21,755 bases of DNA from an uncultured Aliarcobacter sp. (lineage in GTDB: Bacteria; Campylobacterota; Campylobacteria; Campylobacterales; Arcobacteraceae): contig CANRCH010000009.1 of assembly GCA_947629065.1 (NCBI GenBank), positions 1 through 21,755 of the forward strand, read 5' to 3'. The number at the start of each line of letters is the position of its first letter. Positions within the stretch are counted from its first letter, which is position 1. This document shows, piece after piece, positions 6,992-14,932 of this stretch. The translations under genes and the position numbers were made by a program. The notes beneath the pieces are model-generated. The model saw nothing but the letters and a program-made list of their open reading frames with translations. It was not told the DNA's origin and searched no databases.

Positions 6992-9046
6992 ATGTCTGAA
7001 AACTTATTAATATCATTAAATGAATCTCAAAAAAATGCTGCACAGCATATAGATGGACCACTACTCATTCTTGCAGGTGCAGGAAGTGGAAAAACAAAAA
7101 CTATTACAACAAGATTAGCTTATTTAATCTCGATTGGAATAGATCCAAAATCTATATTAACACTTACATTTACAAATAAAGCAGCTTCTGAAATGAGGGA
7201 TAGGGCATATTTTTTATTAAGTAATCAAGAGATAAACACTCCACCACTACTTTGTACATTTCATAAGTTTGGACTGCTATTTTTAAAATTTTATATAAAT
7301 GAGCTGGATAGAAAAAATAATTTTATTATTATTGATAGTGATGATAAAAAAAGAGTTTTAAAAAATATTAATAAAGATATTCCAAGTGCACTTCTTGCAA
7401 GTGAAATTTCAAGATATAAAAACTCAATATTAAGTGTTGAAGAGGTTAAGGCTCAAGCACAAGGAAAACTATATCAAGAAATAGCACAAATTTATCAAGA
7501 TTACGAAGAACATCTATTAAAAAATAACCTTGTAGATTTTGATGATTTACTTCTTTTACCTTATAAAATTTTAAAAGCAAATAGAAAACTAGCAGAGCAA
7601 GTAAGTAGTAGATACCAATATATTATGGTAGATGAGTATCAAGATACAAATGAGCTTCAATATAGACTTTTAATGCTTTTATGTACAAGCCACAATAATC
7701 TATGCGTTGTAGGAGATGATGACCAAAGTATTTATGGATGGAGAGGTGCTACCATTAAAAATATTTTAAATTTCTCTGAAAACTTCAAAGATGTAAAAGT
7801 GTTTAAACTAGAACACAATTATAGATCAACAGATACAATTTTACATCACGCAAACTCTTTAATAGAACATAATCGTGATAGATTAGGAAAAAAACTCCTT
7901 GGAACAAAAGAGAAAGGTAATTCTATAAAAATATATGAGTCTCATGATGAAAATGAAGAGACAAGAAAAATTGTAGATGATATTAAAAAATTAATAGCAA
8001 GTGGAGAAAATCCAAGTAATATTGCAATTTTATTTAGAGTAAATGCACTTTCAAGATCACTTGAAGAAGGCTTTAATAAAGCTGGTTTAAACTATAAACT
8101 TGTTGGTGGAATGAAGTTCTATGAAAGAGCTGAAATCAAAGATTTGATAGCTTATTTTAGAATATTAACAAATCTAAATGATGATTTTTCTATAAAAAGA
8201 ATTATAAATAAACCAAAAAGAGGAATTGGTGCAACAACAATTGAAAAGCTTGAAGCAAAAGCTTATGAGTTAAATACTTCAATTTTTGAACTTATGCAAG
8301 ATGCAAGTGTTGATGAATTAAATGCTCTTGTAGGAAAGAAAAATTCTAGAACAATAAAGGTTTTTGAAGCTTCAATTTTAGATTTAAAAGAGCTTTTAAA
8401 TGAATCAAAAATGAGATTTTTAGATGCATTTGAAGATACCTTTGATTATAGAGCATCTTATGATAATCTTCCAGATGGTCAAGATAGACAAGCAAATATA
8501 GATGAGTTTTATGGATATATAAAAGACTATTTTAAACAAAATCCACATCTTGATTTAAAAGATTTTTTAAATGAAATTGCCTTAGAAAGCCAAAATGACG
8601 AATATACAACTGAAGCTGTATCTATGATGAGTATTCACGCAAGTAAAGGTTTAGAGTTTAAACACTTGTTTATTATAGGACTTGAAGAAGGATTTTTCCC
8701 AATTATTGGTGATGGAACAGATTTAGAAGAAGAAAGAAGATTAGGTTATGTAGCACTTACTAGAGCTATGGATAATTTAACACTATCTTTTGTGCATTCA
8801 AGATTTTACAAAGGAAAAAGAACTCAACTAAATAAAAGTAGATTTTTGGTTGAAAGTGGTTTAGTAAAAGGAAGTTTAATAATAGAAAAAAGTTCAGGAT
8901 TTAAAAAAGGTGATATGGTAAACCATAAAATCTTTGGACAAGGAAGAGTTGAAAAAGCTGTAAATGCTGGGAAAGATTATAAACTTACAATTAGTTTTGG
9001 TGGACAAAAAAGAGAGATTTTATCATCTTTTGTTGAAAAGATTTAA
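6992..9046 (+). CDS. uvrD: UvrD/PcrA/Rep-type 3'-5' DNA helicase
   Basis: A 684-residue superfamily 1A helicase that unwinds DNA with ATP in excision repair, mismatch repair or restart of stalled replication. The Q-motif region and Walker A AGAGSGKT are at residues 28-35. Walker B is in VDEYQDTN, with Asp214-Glu215. GDDDQSIYGWRGA (motif III) and LEHNYRS (motif IV) follow, then SIHASKGLEFKHLFI (motif V) and YVALTRA (motif VI). The C-terminal GDMVNHKIFGQGRVEKAV resembles the Tudor-like tail of UvrD/PcrA, which favours these over Rep. I choose ATG 6992 because GGAG lies seven bases upstream and the promoter leaves no leader for ATG 6980. It heads a block with truB, ispE and smpB. The exact paralogue (UvrD, PcrA or Rep) is uncertain. 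Confidence 0.93.
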   Translation: MSENLLISLNESQKNAAQHIDGPLLILAGAGSGKTKTITTRLAYLISIGIDPKSILTLTFTNKAASEMRDRAYFLLSNQEINTPPLLCTFHKFGLLFLKFYINELDRKNNFIIIDSDDKKRVLKNINKDIPSALLASEISRYKNSILSVEEVKAQAQGKLYQEIAQIYQDYEEHLLKNNLVDFDDLLLLPYKILKANRKLAEQVSSRYQYIMVDEYQDTNELQYRLLMLLCTSHNNLCVVGDDDQSIYGWRGATIKNILNFSENFKDVKVFKLEHNYRSTDTILHHANSLIEHNRDRLGKKLLGTKEKGNSIKIYESHDENEETRKIVDDIKKLIASGENPSNIAILFRVNALSRSLEEGFNKAGLNYKLVGGMKFYERAEIKDLIAYFRILTNLNDDFSIKRIINKPKRGIGATTIEKLEAKAYELNTSIFELMQDASVDELNALVGKKNSRTIKVFEASILDLKELLNESKMRFLDAFEDTFDYRASYDNLPDGQDRQANIDEFYGYIKDYFKQNPHLDLKDFLNEIALESQNDEYTTEAVSMMSIHASKGLEFKHLFIIGLEEGFFPIIGDGTDLEEERRLGYVALTRAMDNLTLSFVHSRFYKGKRTQLNKSRFLVESGLVKGSLIIEKSSGFKKGDMVNHKIFGQGRVEKAVNAGKDYKLTISFGGQKREILSSFVEKI

Positions 9047-9055
9047 GGATTTTTT

Positions 9056-9916
9056 TTGCAAAAAAGATATTATGAAGCTGGAGTTTTAAATAGACTTTTT
9101 GTTGTAGATAAACCAATGTTTATAAGTTCAAATTTCTATTTAAATAAGTTTAAAAGAGAGTTTAAAAATAAAAAAGCGGGATTTAGTGGAACTTTAGACC
9201 CATTTGCAAAAGGGTGTTTAATTGTTGCATTTGGAAAATATGCAAAGCTTTTTAAGTATTTAAATAAAAGCCCAAAAGTTTATAAAGCTGTAATTTGGCT
9301 TGGAGTTGAGAGTGAATCTTTTGATATTGAAAGAGTTTTAAATGTTGGATTTGAAGAAAAAGTAGATGAAAAACAGTTAAAAGAAGTTATAGAGAGTTTA
9401 AAAGGAGAGATAAACTATACTCCACCAAAATTTTCTGCAAAAAGAGTAAATGGAATGAAAGCATACGAACTTGCAAGAGAAGGTTTTAGCTTTGATTTGC
9501 AAGAGTCAAAAATGACAGTTTTTGATATAAAGTTTTTAAAATACAACCACCCATTTATTAGCTTTGAAGCAAAGGTTAGTGAAGGAAGTTATATTAGATC
9601 TCTTGCACAAATAATATTAGAAAAAATATCAAAAAAAGGAACTCTATCATATTTAGAAAGAGTTAGTGAAGGAAAATTTACTTTTCAAAATCACAGGTCC
9701 TTAGATCCTCTTGATTACATAGATTTACCAAAAAATAGATATTTTGGAACAAAAGAGTGGATAAAGTTTGGTAAAAAAATATCAATAGATTATTTAGAAG
9801 AAAAAGCTGATGGAAAATATATAATAGAGTGTGATGATATTTTTTCAATTATTGAAATAGAAAATGGTGAAGTAAAATATCTTTTAAATGATATAGAAAA
9901 AGTAGTAGAAGCTTAG
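9056..9916 (+). CDS. truB: tRNA pseudouridine(55) synthase
   Basis: A 286-residue cytoplasmic enzyme that converts U55 in the T-loop of tRNAs to pseudouridine. The signature AGFSGTLDPFAKG (41-53) holds the catalytic Asp48. The N-terminal FVVDKPMFISSN (15-26) and YTPPKFSAKRVNGMKAYELAREG are typical, as is GSYIRSLAQ in the catalytic domain. The start is TTG 9056, chosen because AAGGA (9045-9049), overlapping the helicase stop, is six bases upstream. The next ATG would delete the conserved KP strand. It lies nine bases after the helicase gene and nine before ispE, so it is translated from the same message. In Campylobacter and Helicobacter, as I recall, csrA sits near ispE in this block; here it is absent. 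Confidence 0.94.
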   Translation: MQKRYYEAGVLNRLFVVDKPMFISSNFYLNKFKREFKNKKAGFSGTLDPFAKGCLIVAFGKYAKLFKYLNKSPKVYKAVIWLGVESESFDIERVLNVGFEEKVDEKQLKEVIESLKGEINYTPPKFSAKRVNGMKAYELAREGFSFDLQESKMTVFDIKFLKYNHPFISFEAKVSEGSYIRSLAQIILEKISKKGTLSYLERVSEGKFTFQNHRSLDPLDYIDLPKNRYFGTKEWIKFGKKISIDYLEEKADGKYIIECDDIFSIIEIENGEVKYLLNDIEKVVEA

Positions 9917-9925
9917 GAATATTAA

Positions 9926-10687
9926 ATGTGTGAAAAATCTTATGCAAAAGTAAATATCTTCTTAAAAATTGTAGGATTAAGAGGAGATTATCATGAATTA
10001 AATTCAAGATTTGTTAGAGTTAAAAATCTTTATGATGAGGTAAGTTTTATTAAATCTAATGAAAAAGAGCTTAAAATTATTGGAAATTTTTCTTGCCCAA
10101 TAGAAAAAAATACTGTTTATAAAGCATACAAATTATTAGAAAAATACAAAAAAGTTGAAGAGTTTTTCAAAAATTACTATGTAAAAATAGATAAAAAAAT
10201 ACCAGAATTTGCAGGTCTTGGAGGTGGAAGTTCAAATGCTGCAACTTTTATAAATATGGTAAATAGATATTGTGAATTAAATTTAAATAAAGATGAATTA
10301 GCACAAATTGGAAAAAGTGTTGGTGCTGATGTTCCTTTTTTTATCTATGAATATGATAGTGCAAATGTAAAAGGAATTGGTGAAGTAGTTGAAAAATTTG
10401 ATGAAGAAACTTTGGATATAGAGGTAATTACTCCAAATATCAAGTGTAATACAGGAGAGATTTTTAAACTATTTAGAAAAGATTATTTTGAAGAAAAAAG
10501 TGAGTATAAAGAGCTTTTTACTTTAAAATCTGATAAAATTTTAGAGAGTTTAAATATATTTGAAGCAAATGATTTATATAAAGTAGCATTAAAACTAGAA
10601 CCAAAACTAGAAGAGTTTAGCAAAAATTCTTGGTTCTTTAGTGGAAGTGGAAGTTCATTTTTTAGGATAAATAGTGGCAAAAATTAA
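9926..10687 (+). CDS. ispE: 4-diphosphocytidyl-2-C-methyl-D-erythritol kinase
   Basis: A 253-residue GHMP-family kinase of the non-mevalonate (MEP) isoprenoid pathway, phosphorylating the 2-hydroxyl of CDP-methylerythritol with ATP. The N-terminal [13 protein letters not shown] carries the conserved Lys8. The ATP-binding loop [14 protein letters not shown] is at 93-106. SVGADVPFF (131-139) contains the catalytic Asp135. The third GHMP motif appears as SGSGSSFF near the C terminus. It is a little shorter than the E. coli enzyme (about 283) but comparable to Campylobacterota homologues. AGGA at 9915-9918, within the truB stop, serves the ATG. Its 3' end overlaps the smpB start by 14 bases, so the two are translationally coupled. 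Confidence 0.95.
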   Translation: MCEKSYAKVNIFLKIVGLRGDYHELNSRFVRVKNLYDEVSFIKSNEKELKIIGNFSCPIEKNTVYKAYKLLEKYKKVEEFFKNYYVKIDKKIPEFAGLGGGSSNAATFINMVNRYCELNLNKDELAQIGKSVGADVPFFIYEYDSANVKGIGEVVEKFDEETLDIEVITPNIKCNTGEIFKLFRKDYFEEKSEYKELFTLKSDKILESLNIFEANDLYKVALKLEPKLEEFSKNSWFFSGSGSSFFRINSGKN

Positions 10688-11147
10688 AGAGAAAAAAAAC
10701 CTAGTTTTTAGAAACAAAAAAGCTTTTCATGATTATACAATTCTTGATACAGTTGAAGCTGGAATTGTTCTTGAAGGAAGTGAAGTAAAAGCTATAAGAG
10801 AAGGAAGAGTAAACTTAAAAGACTCATTTGTAAGAATTATAAAAGGTGAAGTTTTTTTATTAAATGCACACATTTCACATCTTAGTACTACTCATACAAC
10901 TTACAGACCAGATGAAAGAAGATCAAGAAAACTACTTCTTCATGCAAAACAAATAGGGAAAATGTATTCAAAAGTTACAAAAGATGGAATAACTTTAGTT
11001 TGTACAAAACTATATTTTAATAGTAAAAATATGATTAAAGTAGAAGTTGCAACTGCACAAGGAAAAAAACTTCACGATAAAAGAGAAGCATTAAAAGAAA
11101 AAACAATAAAAAGAGATACTCAAATTATTCTAAAATCTTATAAATAA
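10674..11147 (+). CDS. smpB: SsrA-binding protein
   Basis: A 157-residue RNA-binding partner of tmRNA in trans-translation, which rescues stalled ribosomes and tags the unfinished protein. The sequence [35 protein letters not shown] is split here only by family convention: [13 protein letters not shown] and the GRVNLKDS segment are all diagnostic. The oligonucleotide-binding fold is followed by a basic C-terminal tail ([17 protein letters not shown]) that enters the mRNA path. The start is GTG 10674, six bases after AGGA (10664-10667), inside the end of ispE. The length is standard (150-160). The tmRNA gene itself is not in the window. A weak hairpin (11148-11160) follows directly. Confidence 0.96.
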   Translation: MAKIKEKKNLVFRNKKAFHDYTILDTVEAGIVLEGSEVKAIREGRVNLKDSFVRIIKGEVFLLNAHISHLSTTHTTYRPDERRSRKLLLHAKQIGKMYSKVTKDGITLVCTKLYFNSKNMIKVEVATAQGKKLHDKREALKEKTIKRDTQIILKSYK

Positions 11148-11308
11148 GATAATTTTTATCCTAATTTTTTATTCATAAAATTAATGGGAAGTACTATAAA
11201 TCGTTAATTAATCGTTAATTTTTTTGTTAAATTTAAGTTTCACTTGGATATGATTTTGGCTAATAAGTGACATATTGTGACTTGTATAAAAATCGTCAGG
11301 AGGAATTG
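11148..11308 (+). promoter_or_regulatory. cco operon upstream region: phased direct repeats, promoter and ribosome site
   Basis: After a weak GATAA/TTATC hairpin (11148-11160), the sequence ATCGTTAATT occurs at 11200-11209 and again at 11211-11220. A degenerate third copy (TTTGTTAAAT) lies at about 11223-11232. The copies are 11 to 12 bases apart, one helical turn, and contain TTAA-N7-TTAA. A candidate -10 box TATGAT lies at 11249-11254, putting the repeats at roughly -60 to -30, where an activator would sit. OmpR/PhoB-family response regulators bind such 11-base-phased direct repeats, so one is a reasonable candidate. No FNR-like palindrome was seen. AGGAGG (11298-11303) is a strong ribosome site for the ATG at 11309. 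Confidence 0.5.
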
Positions 11309-12778
11309 ATGCAAAACGGTGCACAAATGGAGTACGATTACTCAGTTGCTAAATTGTTTGTATTTACAACGATACTATTTGGTATCATTGGTATGACAAT
11401 TGGGGTTCTGCTTGCTTTTCAACTAGCTTTTCCAGAGCTTAACTATCTTGCAGGTGAGTATGGTACATTTAGTAGATTAAGACCACTTCACACAAATGGT
11501 GTTGCATTTGGATTTACGCTAAGTGGAGTATTCGCAACTTGGTATTATGTTGGACAAAGAGTTTTAAAGGTTTCTTTAAAAGAGTCACCTTTCTTAATGA
11601 CTATTGCTAAATTACATTTCTGGTTATACTTTATAACTATTCTTTTAGCTGTTGTTACACTATTTATGGGATATACAACATCAAAAGAGTATGCTGAATT
11701 AGAGTGGCCTTTAGATATTTTAGTAGTATTATGGTGGGTTTTATGGGGAGTTTCTATTTTCGGTTTAATCGGAATTAGAAGAGAAAGAACTCTATATATC
11801 TCAATTTGGTATTATATAGGTACATTTATTGCAATTGCAATGCTATATTTATTTAATAATATGGAAGTACCAACATATTTTGCTTCAGGTGGATATGGTT
11901 CAATTTTAAAATCAGTTTCTATGTATGCTGGTACAAATGATGCTATAGTTCAATGGTGGTATGGACACAATGCTGTTGCATTCGTATTTACAGCACCAAT
12001 TATTGCTATGGTTTATTACTTCTTACCAAAAGAGTCAGGACAAAATGTTTATTCTTATAAACTTTCAATCTTAGCTTTCTGGGGATTAATGTTTGTTTAC
12101 TTATGGGCTGGTGGACACCACTTAATTTATTCAACTGTTCCAGATTGGATGCAAACTATGGGTTCTACAATGTCGATTGTATTAATTTTACCTTCTTGGG
12201 GATCTGCAATTAATATGCTTTTAACTCTAAAAGGTGAGTGGAATCAATTACAAACAAATACACTGATTAAGTTTATGGTTTTAGCTTCAACATTCTATAT
12301 GTTAAGTACTATTGAAGGACCAATTCAATCAATTAAATCTGTTAATGCTATTGCACACTTTACAGACTGGATTCCAGGTCACGTACATGATGGTGTTCTA
12401 GGATGGGTTGTATTTATGGTTATGGCTGCTGTGTTCCATATGGTTCCAAGAATGTTCAAAAAAGAGATTTACTCAAAATCTTTAATGGAAACACAATTCT
12501 GGTTACAAACAGTAGGTATTGTTCTGTACTTTACATCAATGTGGATTGCAGGAATTACTCAAGGTATGATGTGGAGAGCTTATGATGAGTATGGTTCATT
12601 AGTTTACTCATTCATTGATACAGTTACAGTGTTACATCCATACTATACAATTAGAGCTGTTGGTGGATTAATGTATTTAATTGGATTCTTTATGTTTGCG
12701 TATAACATTTACAAAACAATTAAATGTGGTAGAGTTCTTGATAAAGAACCAGTAAACGCAACTCCAGCAGCTGCTTAA
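11309..12778 (+). CDS. ccoN: cbb3-type cytochrome c oxidase subunit I
   Basis: The 489-residue catalytic subunit of the high-affinity cbb3 oxidase, in the inner membrane, with about 12 transmembrane helices carrying low-spin heme b and the heme b3-CuB oxygen-reduction site. His61 (RPLHTNG) and one of His358/His360 (PGHVHDG) are the expected low-spin and high-spin heme ligands. His220 (WYGHNAV), His270 and His271 (GGHHLIY) are the CuB ligands. A tyrosine near 248-250 fits the family's cross-linked helix VII tyrosine. The ATG at 11309 is chosen over an in-frame GTG at 11267 because AGGAGG precedes it by five bases and 488-489 residues is the normal Campylobacterota length. It leads the ccoNOQP operon. 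Confidence 0.97.
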   Translation: MQNGAQMEYDYSVAKLFVFTTILFGIIGMTIGVLLAFQLAFPELNYLAGEYGTFSRLRPLHTNGVAFGFTLSGVFATWYYVGQRVLKVSLKESPFLMTIAKLHFWLYFITILLAVVTLFMGYTTSKEYAELEWPLDILVVLWWVLWGVSIFGLIGIRRERTLYISIWYYIGTFIAIAMLYLFNNMEVPTYFASGGYGSILKSVSMYAGTNDAIVQWWYGHNAVAFVFTAPIIAMVYYFLPKESGQNVYSYKLSILAFWGLMFVYLWAGGHHLIYSTVPDWMQTMGSTMSIVLILPSWGSAINMLLTLKGEWNQLQTNTLIKFMVLASTFYMLSTIEGPIQSIKSVNAIAHFTDWIPGHVHDGVLGWVVFMVMAAVFHMVPRMFKKEIYSKSLMETQFWLQTVGIVLYFTSMWIAGITQGMMWRAYDEYGSLVYSFIDTVTVLHPYYTIRAVGGLMYLIGFFMFAYNIYKTIKCGRVLDKEPVNATPAAA

Positions 12779-12792
12779 GAAAGGAGAATAGA

Positions 12793-13458
12793 ATGTTTCA
12801 TTGGTTAGAACAAAGACCGTTTTTCTTTGCGGTAATGGTATTTATTTTTGTTGCATTTGCAGGAATTATTGAGGCTATTCCAGATTTTGCAAAACAAGCA
12901 AGACCAACTGTTGGTACAAAACCATATAGTGTATTAGAACTTGCTGGAAGACATGTATATATAAAAGATTCTTGTAATGCATGTCACTCTCAGTTAATCA
13001 GACCATTTAAAGCTGAAACTGATAGATATGGTATGTATTCACTAAGTGGTGAATATGCATATGATAGACCATTTTTATGGGGATCAAAAAGAACAGGTCC
13101 TGACTTATTAAGAGTTGGAAATTACAGAACAACAGATTGGCATGAAAACCATATGTTAGATCCAAAAGCTGTTGTTCCAGGTAGTATTATGCCAGCTTAC
13201 AAGCATCAGTTTACAAATATTGCTGATGTAGAGACTGCTTATGCAGAAGCTGTAACAGTTAAAAACGTATTTAATACTCCTTATGACCAAGAAGGGATGC
13301 CTACACTTGGAACTTGGGAAGAAGCAAGTGCAAAAGCTTTAGAAGAAGCTAAAGCAATTGCAGCAGATATGAAAAATGAAGAAGTTAAAAAAGCTGTTGC
13401 TGAAGGTAAAATTCCTGAAATTGTTGCATTAATTGCATATTTAAATTCTTTAAAATAG
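12793..13458 (+). CDS. ccoO: cbb3-type cytochrome c oxidase subunit II (monoheme cytochrome c)
   Basis: A 221-residue membrane-anchored monoheme cytochrome that passes electrons from CcoP to CcoN. The N-terminal helix is at about 8-28. The heme motif CNACH is at 61-65 within the signature DSCNACHSQLIRPF. The distal ligand is Met133 in PGSIMPAY. WGSKRTGPDLLRVG (96-109) and TDWHENHMLDP (114-124) are strongly conserved in this subunit. Residues 175-205 form an Ala/Glu/Lys-rich helix inserted before the last segment. AAGGAG (12781-12786) lies six bases before the ATG, in the 14-base gap after ccoN. All features of a functional subunit are intact. Confidence 0.97.
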   Translation: MFHWLEQRPFFFAVMVFIFVAFAGIIEAIPDFAKQARPTVGTKPYSVLELAGRHVYIKDSCNACHSQLIRPFKAETDRYGMYSLSGEYAYDRPFLWGSKRTGPDLLRVGNYRTTDWHENHMLDPKAVVPGSIMPAYKHQFTNIADVETAYAEAVTVKNVFNTPYDQEGMPTLGTWEEASAKALEEAKAIAADMKNEEVKKAVAEGKIPEIVALIAYLNSLK

Positions 13459-13467
13459 AGGTTTGTT

Positions 13468-13692
13468 ATGGATTATGAAACACTAATGACGGTACAAGGA
13501 TATGCGAAGTTTTTCTTAATACTAATAGTATTTATACTATTTTACTCTTATGCCTTCTCTATTTATAGAAGAGATAAGAGAGGTGAAAGGGATTTTGAAA
13601 AGTATTCAAAACTTGTACATGATGATTCAAGTGTTTCAAGTCCCCTTGAAGAAAGAAAAAGTGAACAAGAAATAGGTAATAAGGAGAAATAA
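13468..13692 (+). CDS. ccoQ: cbb3-type cytochrome oxidase subunit IV (CcoQ)
   Basis: A 74-residue protein with one transmembrane helix at about 12-31, followed by a basic segment (YRRDKRGERD) and a soluble acidic tail. This size, topology and position between ccoO and ccoP identify it as CcoQ, the small subunit thought to stabilise the association of CcoP with the core complex. Primary sequence is poorly conserved in this family, so position carries much of the weight. It starts nine bases after ccoO and ends one base before ccoP. Confidence 0.9.
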   Translation: MDYETLMTVQGYAKFFLILIVFILFYSYAFSIYRRDKRGERDFEKYSKLVHDDSSVSSPLEERKSEQEIGNKEK

Positions 13693-13693
13693 G

Positions 13694-14587
13694 ATGAAAT
13701 CTATGGTTATAGGTGGAATAATTCTTATCATCGCATTAATGGCAGGAACTTACTTTGTTGCAGGTGACGCTTTTAATACAGATGATTATATTAATGCATT
13801 AACATTTTTAGGGGCAGCTGCTATTATTACAATTAGTACATTTGTTGTTTTAAAATATGTTAATCAGATGAAAAATGATACAGCAAGTGGTGAACTTGCT
13901 GATGAAAAATGGGATGGAATTGGTGAGTATAGAAACCCAGTTCCAACAGGATGGGCATTAGCTTATATTGGAACAATTATTTGGATGTTATGGTACTTCT
14001 TTGTAGGTTATCCAACAGCTGGATTCTCACAAATTGGACAATGGAACGAAGAGACAAATGAGTATAACTCTAAATTTGAAGCAAAATGGACAAATGCAGA
14101 TGAGAGTACATTAAATGCAATGGGACAATCAATCTTCTTAGTTCAATGTGCACCATGTCACGGAGTTGATGCTGAAGGTATTGATGGGAAAGCTCATGAT
14201 TTAACAAAAAGAATGAGTAAAGAACAAGTTGAGTATACAATTAGAAATGGTTCAAATCACCTTGTAACTGCTTTCCCAGGTGGAATGCCTCCAATGATGC
14301 TTCAAGATGATGCAGAAATTGCTGAAGTTTCAGCTTATGTTGCAGGTGGATTTAAAGGTGAACAACCTGTAGCTTATGCTGCTTGTATGGCTTGTCACGG
14401 TGATAATGGAGAGGGAATTCCTTTTGTTGGACCAAATATCAAATCTTATGATGATGCACTTGTAACTGCTGTATTAAAAGATGGTAAAAAAGGTCTTATT
14501 GGTGCAATGCCAAGCTTTAACGAAAGATTAAATGAAACTCAAGAGAAAGCTTTAGCTTCATATTTAAGAAGCTTAGGAGGTAACTAA
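13694..14587 (+). CDS. ccoP: cbb3-type cytochrome c oxidase subunit III (diheme cytochrome c)
   Basis: A 297-residue diheme cytochrome c that accepts electrons from soluble cytochromes or the bc1 complex and feeds CcoO. Hydrophobic segments at about 4-22, 36-54 and 88-105 anchor it; the conserved FixP segment (WDGIGEYRNPVPTGW, 73-87) precedes the last helix. The heme motifs are CAPCH (152-156) and CMACH (231-235). Distal methionines are expected at GGMPPMM (Met198 or near) and Met272 (IGAMPSF). Typical CcoP has one or two N-terminal helices, so this is the longer Campylobacterota form. GGAG precedes the ATG, and the stop overlaps the next start by one base (TAATG). Confidence 0.96.
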   Translation: MKSMVIGGIILIIALMAGTYFVAGDAFNTDDYINALTFLGAAAIITISTFVVLKYVNQMKNDTASGELADEKWDGIGEYRNPVPTGWALAYIGTIIWMLWYFFVGYPTAGFSQIGQWNEETNEYNSKFEAKWTNADESTLNAMGQSIFLVQCAPCHGVDAEGIDGKAHDLTKRMSKEQVEYTIRNGSNHLVTAFPGGMPPMMLQDDAEIAEVSAYVAGGFKGEQPVAYAACMACHGDNGEGIPFVGPNIKSYDDALVTAVLKDGKKGLIGAMPSFNERLNETQEKALASYLRSLGGN

Positions 14588-14829
14588 TGGCAAATAATAC
14601 GCAAATGAACGAAAACGAAAGAGGTTTATTTAAGTTACATGGGATTACAGGGCTTTTAATTGCAGTTGTATTGCTTTTAACAATTCTTGCAACTTTAGTA
14701 ACAAATGGTGTTATGGTACAGCAAAGAGAATCTACTAATTACTATAAAATTAATCAAGAGCTAGATGCTTTAAAAGCAAATAGCCTTGATAATCATAAGC
14801 ATTACGAATTAGTTGGAAAAGATAAATAA
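14587..14829 (+). CDS. DUF4006-like small membrane protein of the cbb3 operon
   Basis: An 80-residue protein with a soluble N terminus (NENERGLFKLHGITG, 8-22), one transmembrane helix at about 20-42 and a short hydrophilic C terminus rich in Asn, Asp and Lys. It resembles the small DUF4006-type proteins that I recall following ccoP in Campylobacterota; the family function is unknown. AGGAGG (14575-14580) is six bases upstream of the ATG, and the ATG overlaps the ccoP stop, so it is translated with the oxidase. A role in assembly or stability of the oxidase is inferred only from position and topology. Confidence 0.75.
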   Translation: MANNTQMNENERGLFKLHGITGLLIAVVLLLTILATLVTNGVMVQQRESTNYYKINQELDALKANSLDNHKHYELVGKDK

Positions 14830-14839
14830 GGAGAAAACA

Positions 14840-14932
14840 ATGGATAAAATAATTGGAATTTTACTTTTATTAGCGGCTCTTGTAACGATATATTTATCTT
14901 ATTTCGATTCAAGTAAAGTGTTTGTAGGATAA
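14840..14932 (+). CDS. 30-residue single-helix membrane peptide in the cbb3 operon
   Basis: A tiny reading frame beginning ATG at 14840 encodes 30 residues. It has a Lys-containing N terminus, a hydrophobic core (IIGILLLLAALVTIYLSYF, about 4-22) and a short tail DSSKVFVG. AAGGAG (14828-14833) lies six bases upstream. Its stop TAA is directly followed by the ATG of the next gene, and only ten bases separate it from the previous stop. The strong ribosome site, tight packing and well-formed transmembrane segment argue for a real protein rather than chance. I recognise no family by sequence. Position suggests a small accessory subunit or assembly factor of the cbb3 oxidase, similar in size to other oxidase microproteins. 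Confidence 0.7.
   Translation: MDKIIGILLLLAALVTIYLSYFDSSKVFVG

Noticed and set aside
11200..11220. TTAA-N7-TTAA as a CtrA site
   Set aside because: The spacing matches the CtrA consensus, but CtrA is an alphaproteobacterial regulator and this DNA is from Campylobacterota; a different OmpR-family member is more likely.
11267..11308. Upstream GTG start extending ccoN by 14 residues
   Set aside because: The extension lacks a ribosome site and contains AGGAGG, which is itself well placed for the ATG at 11309; the shorter form has the normal family length.
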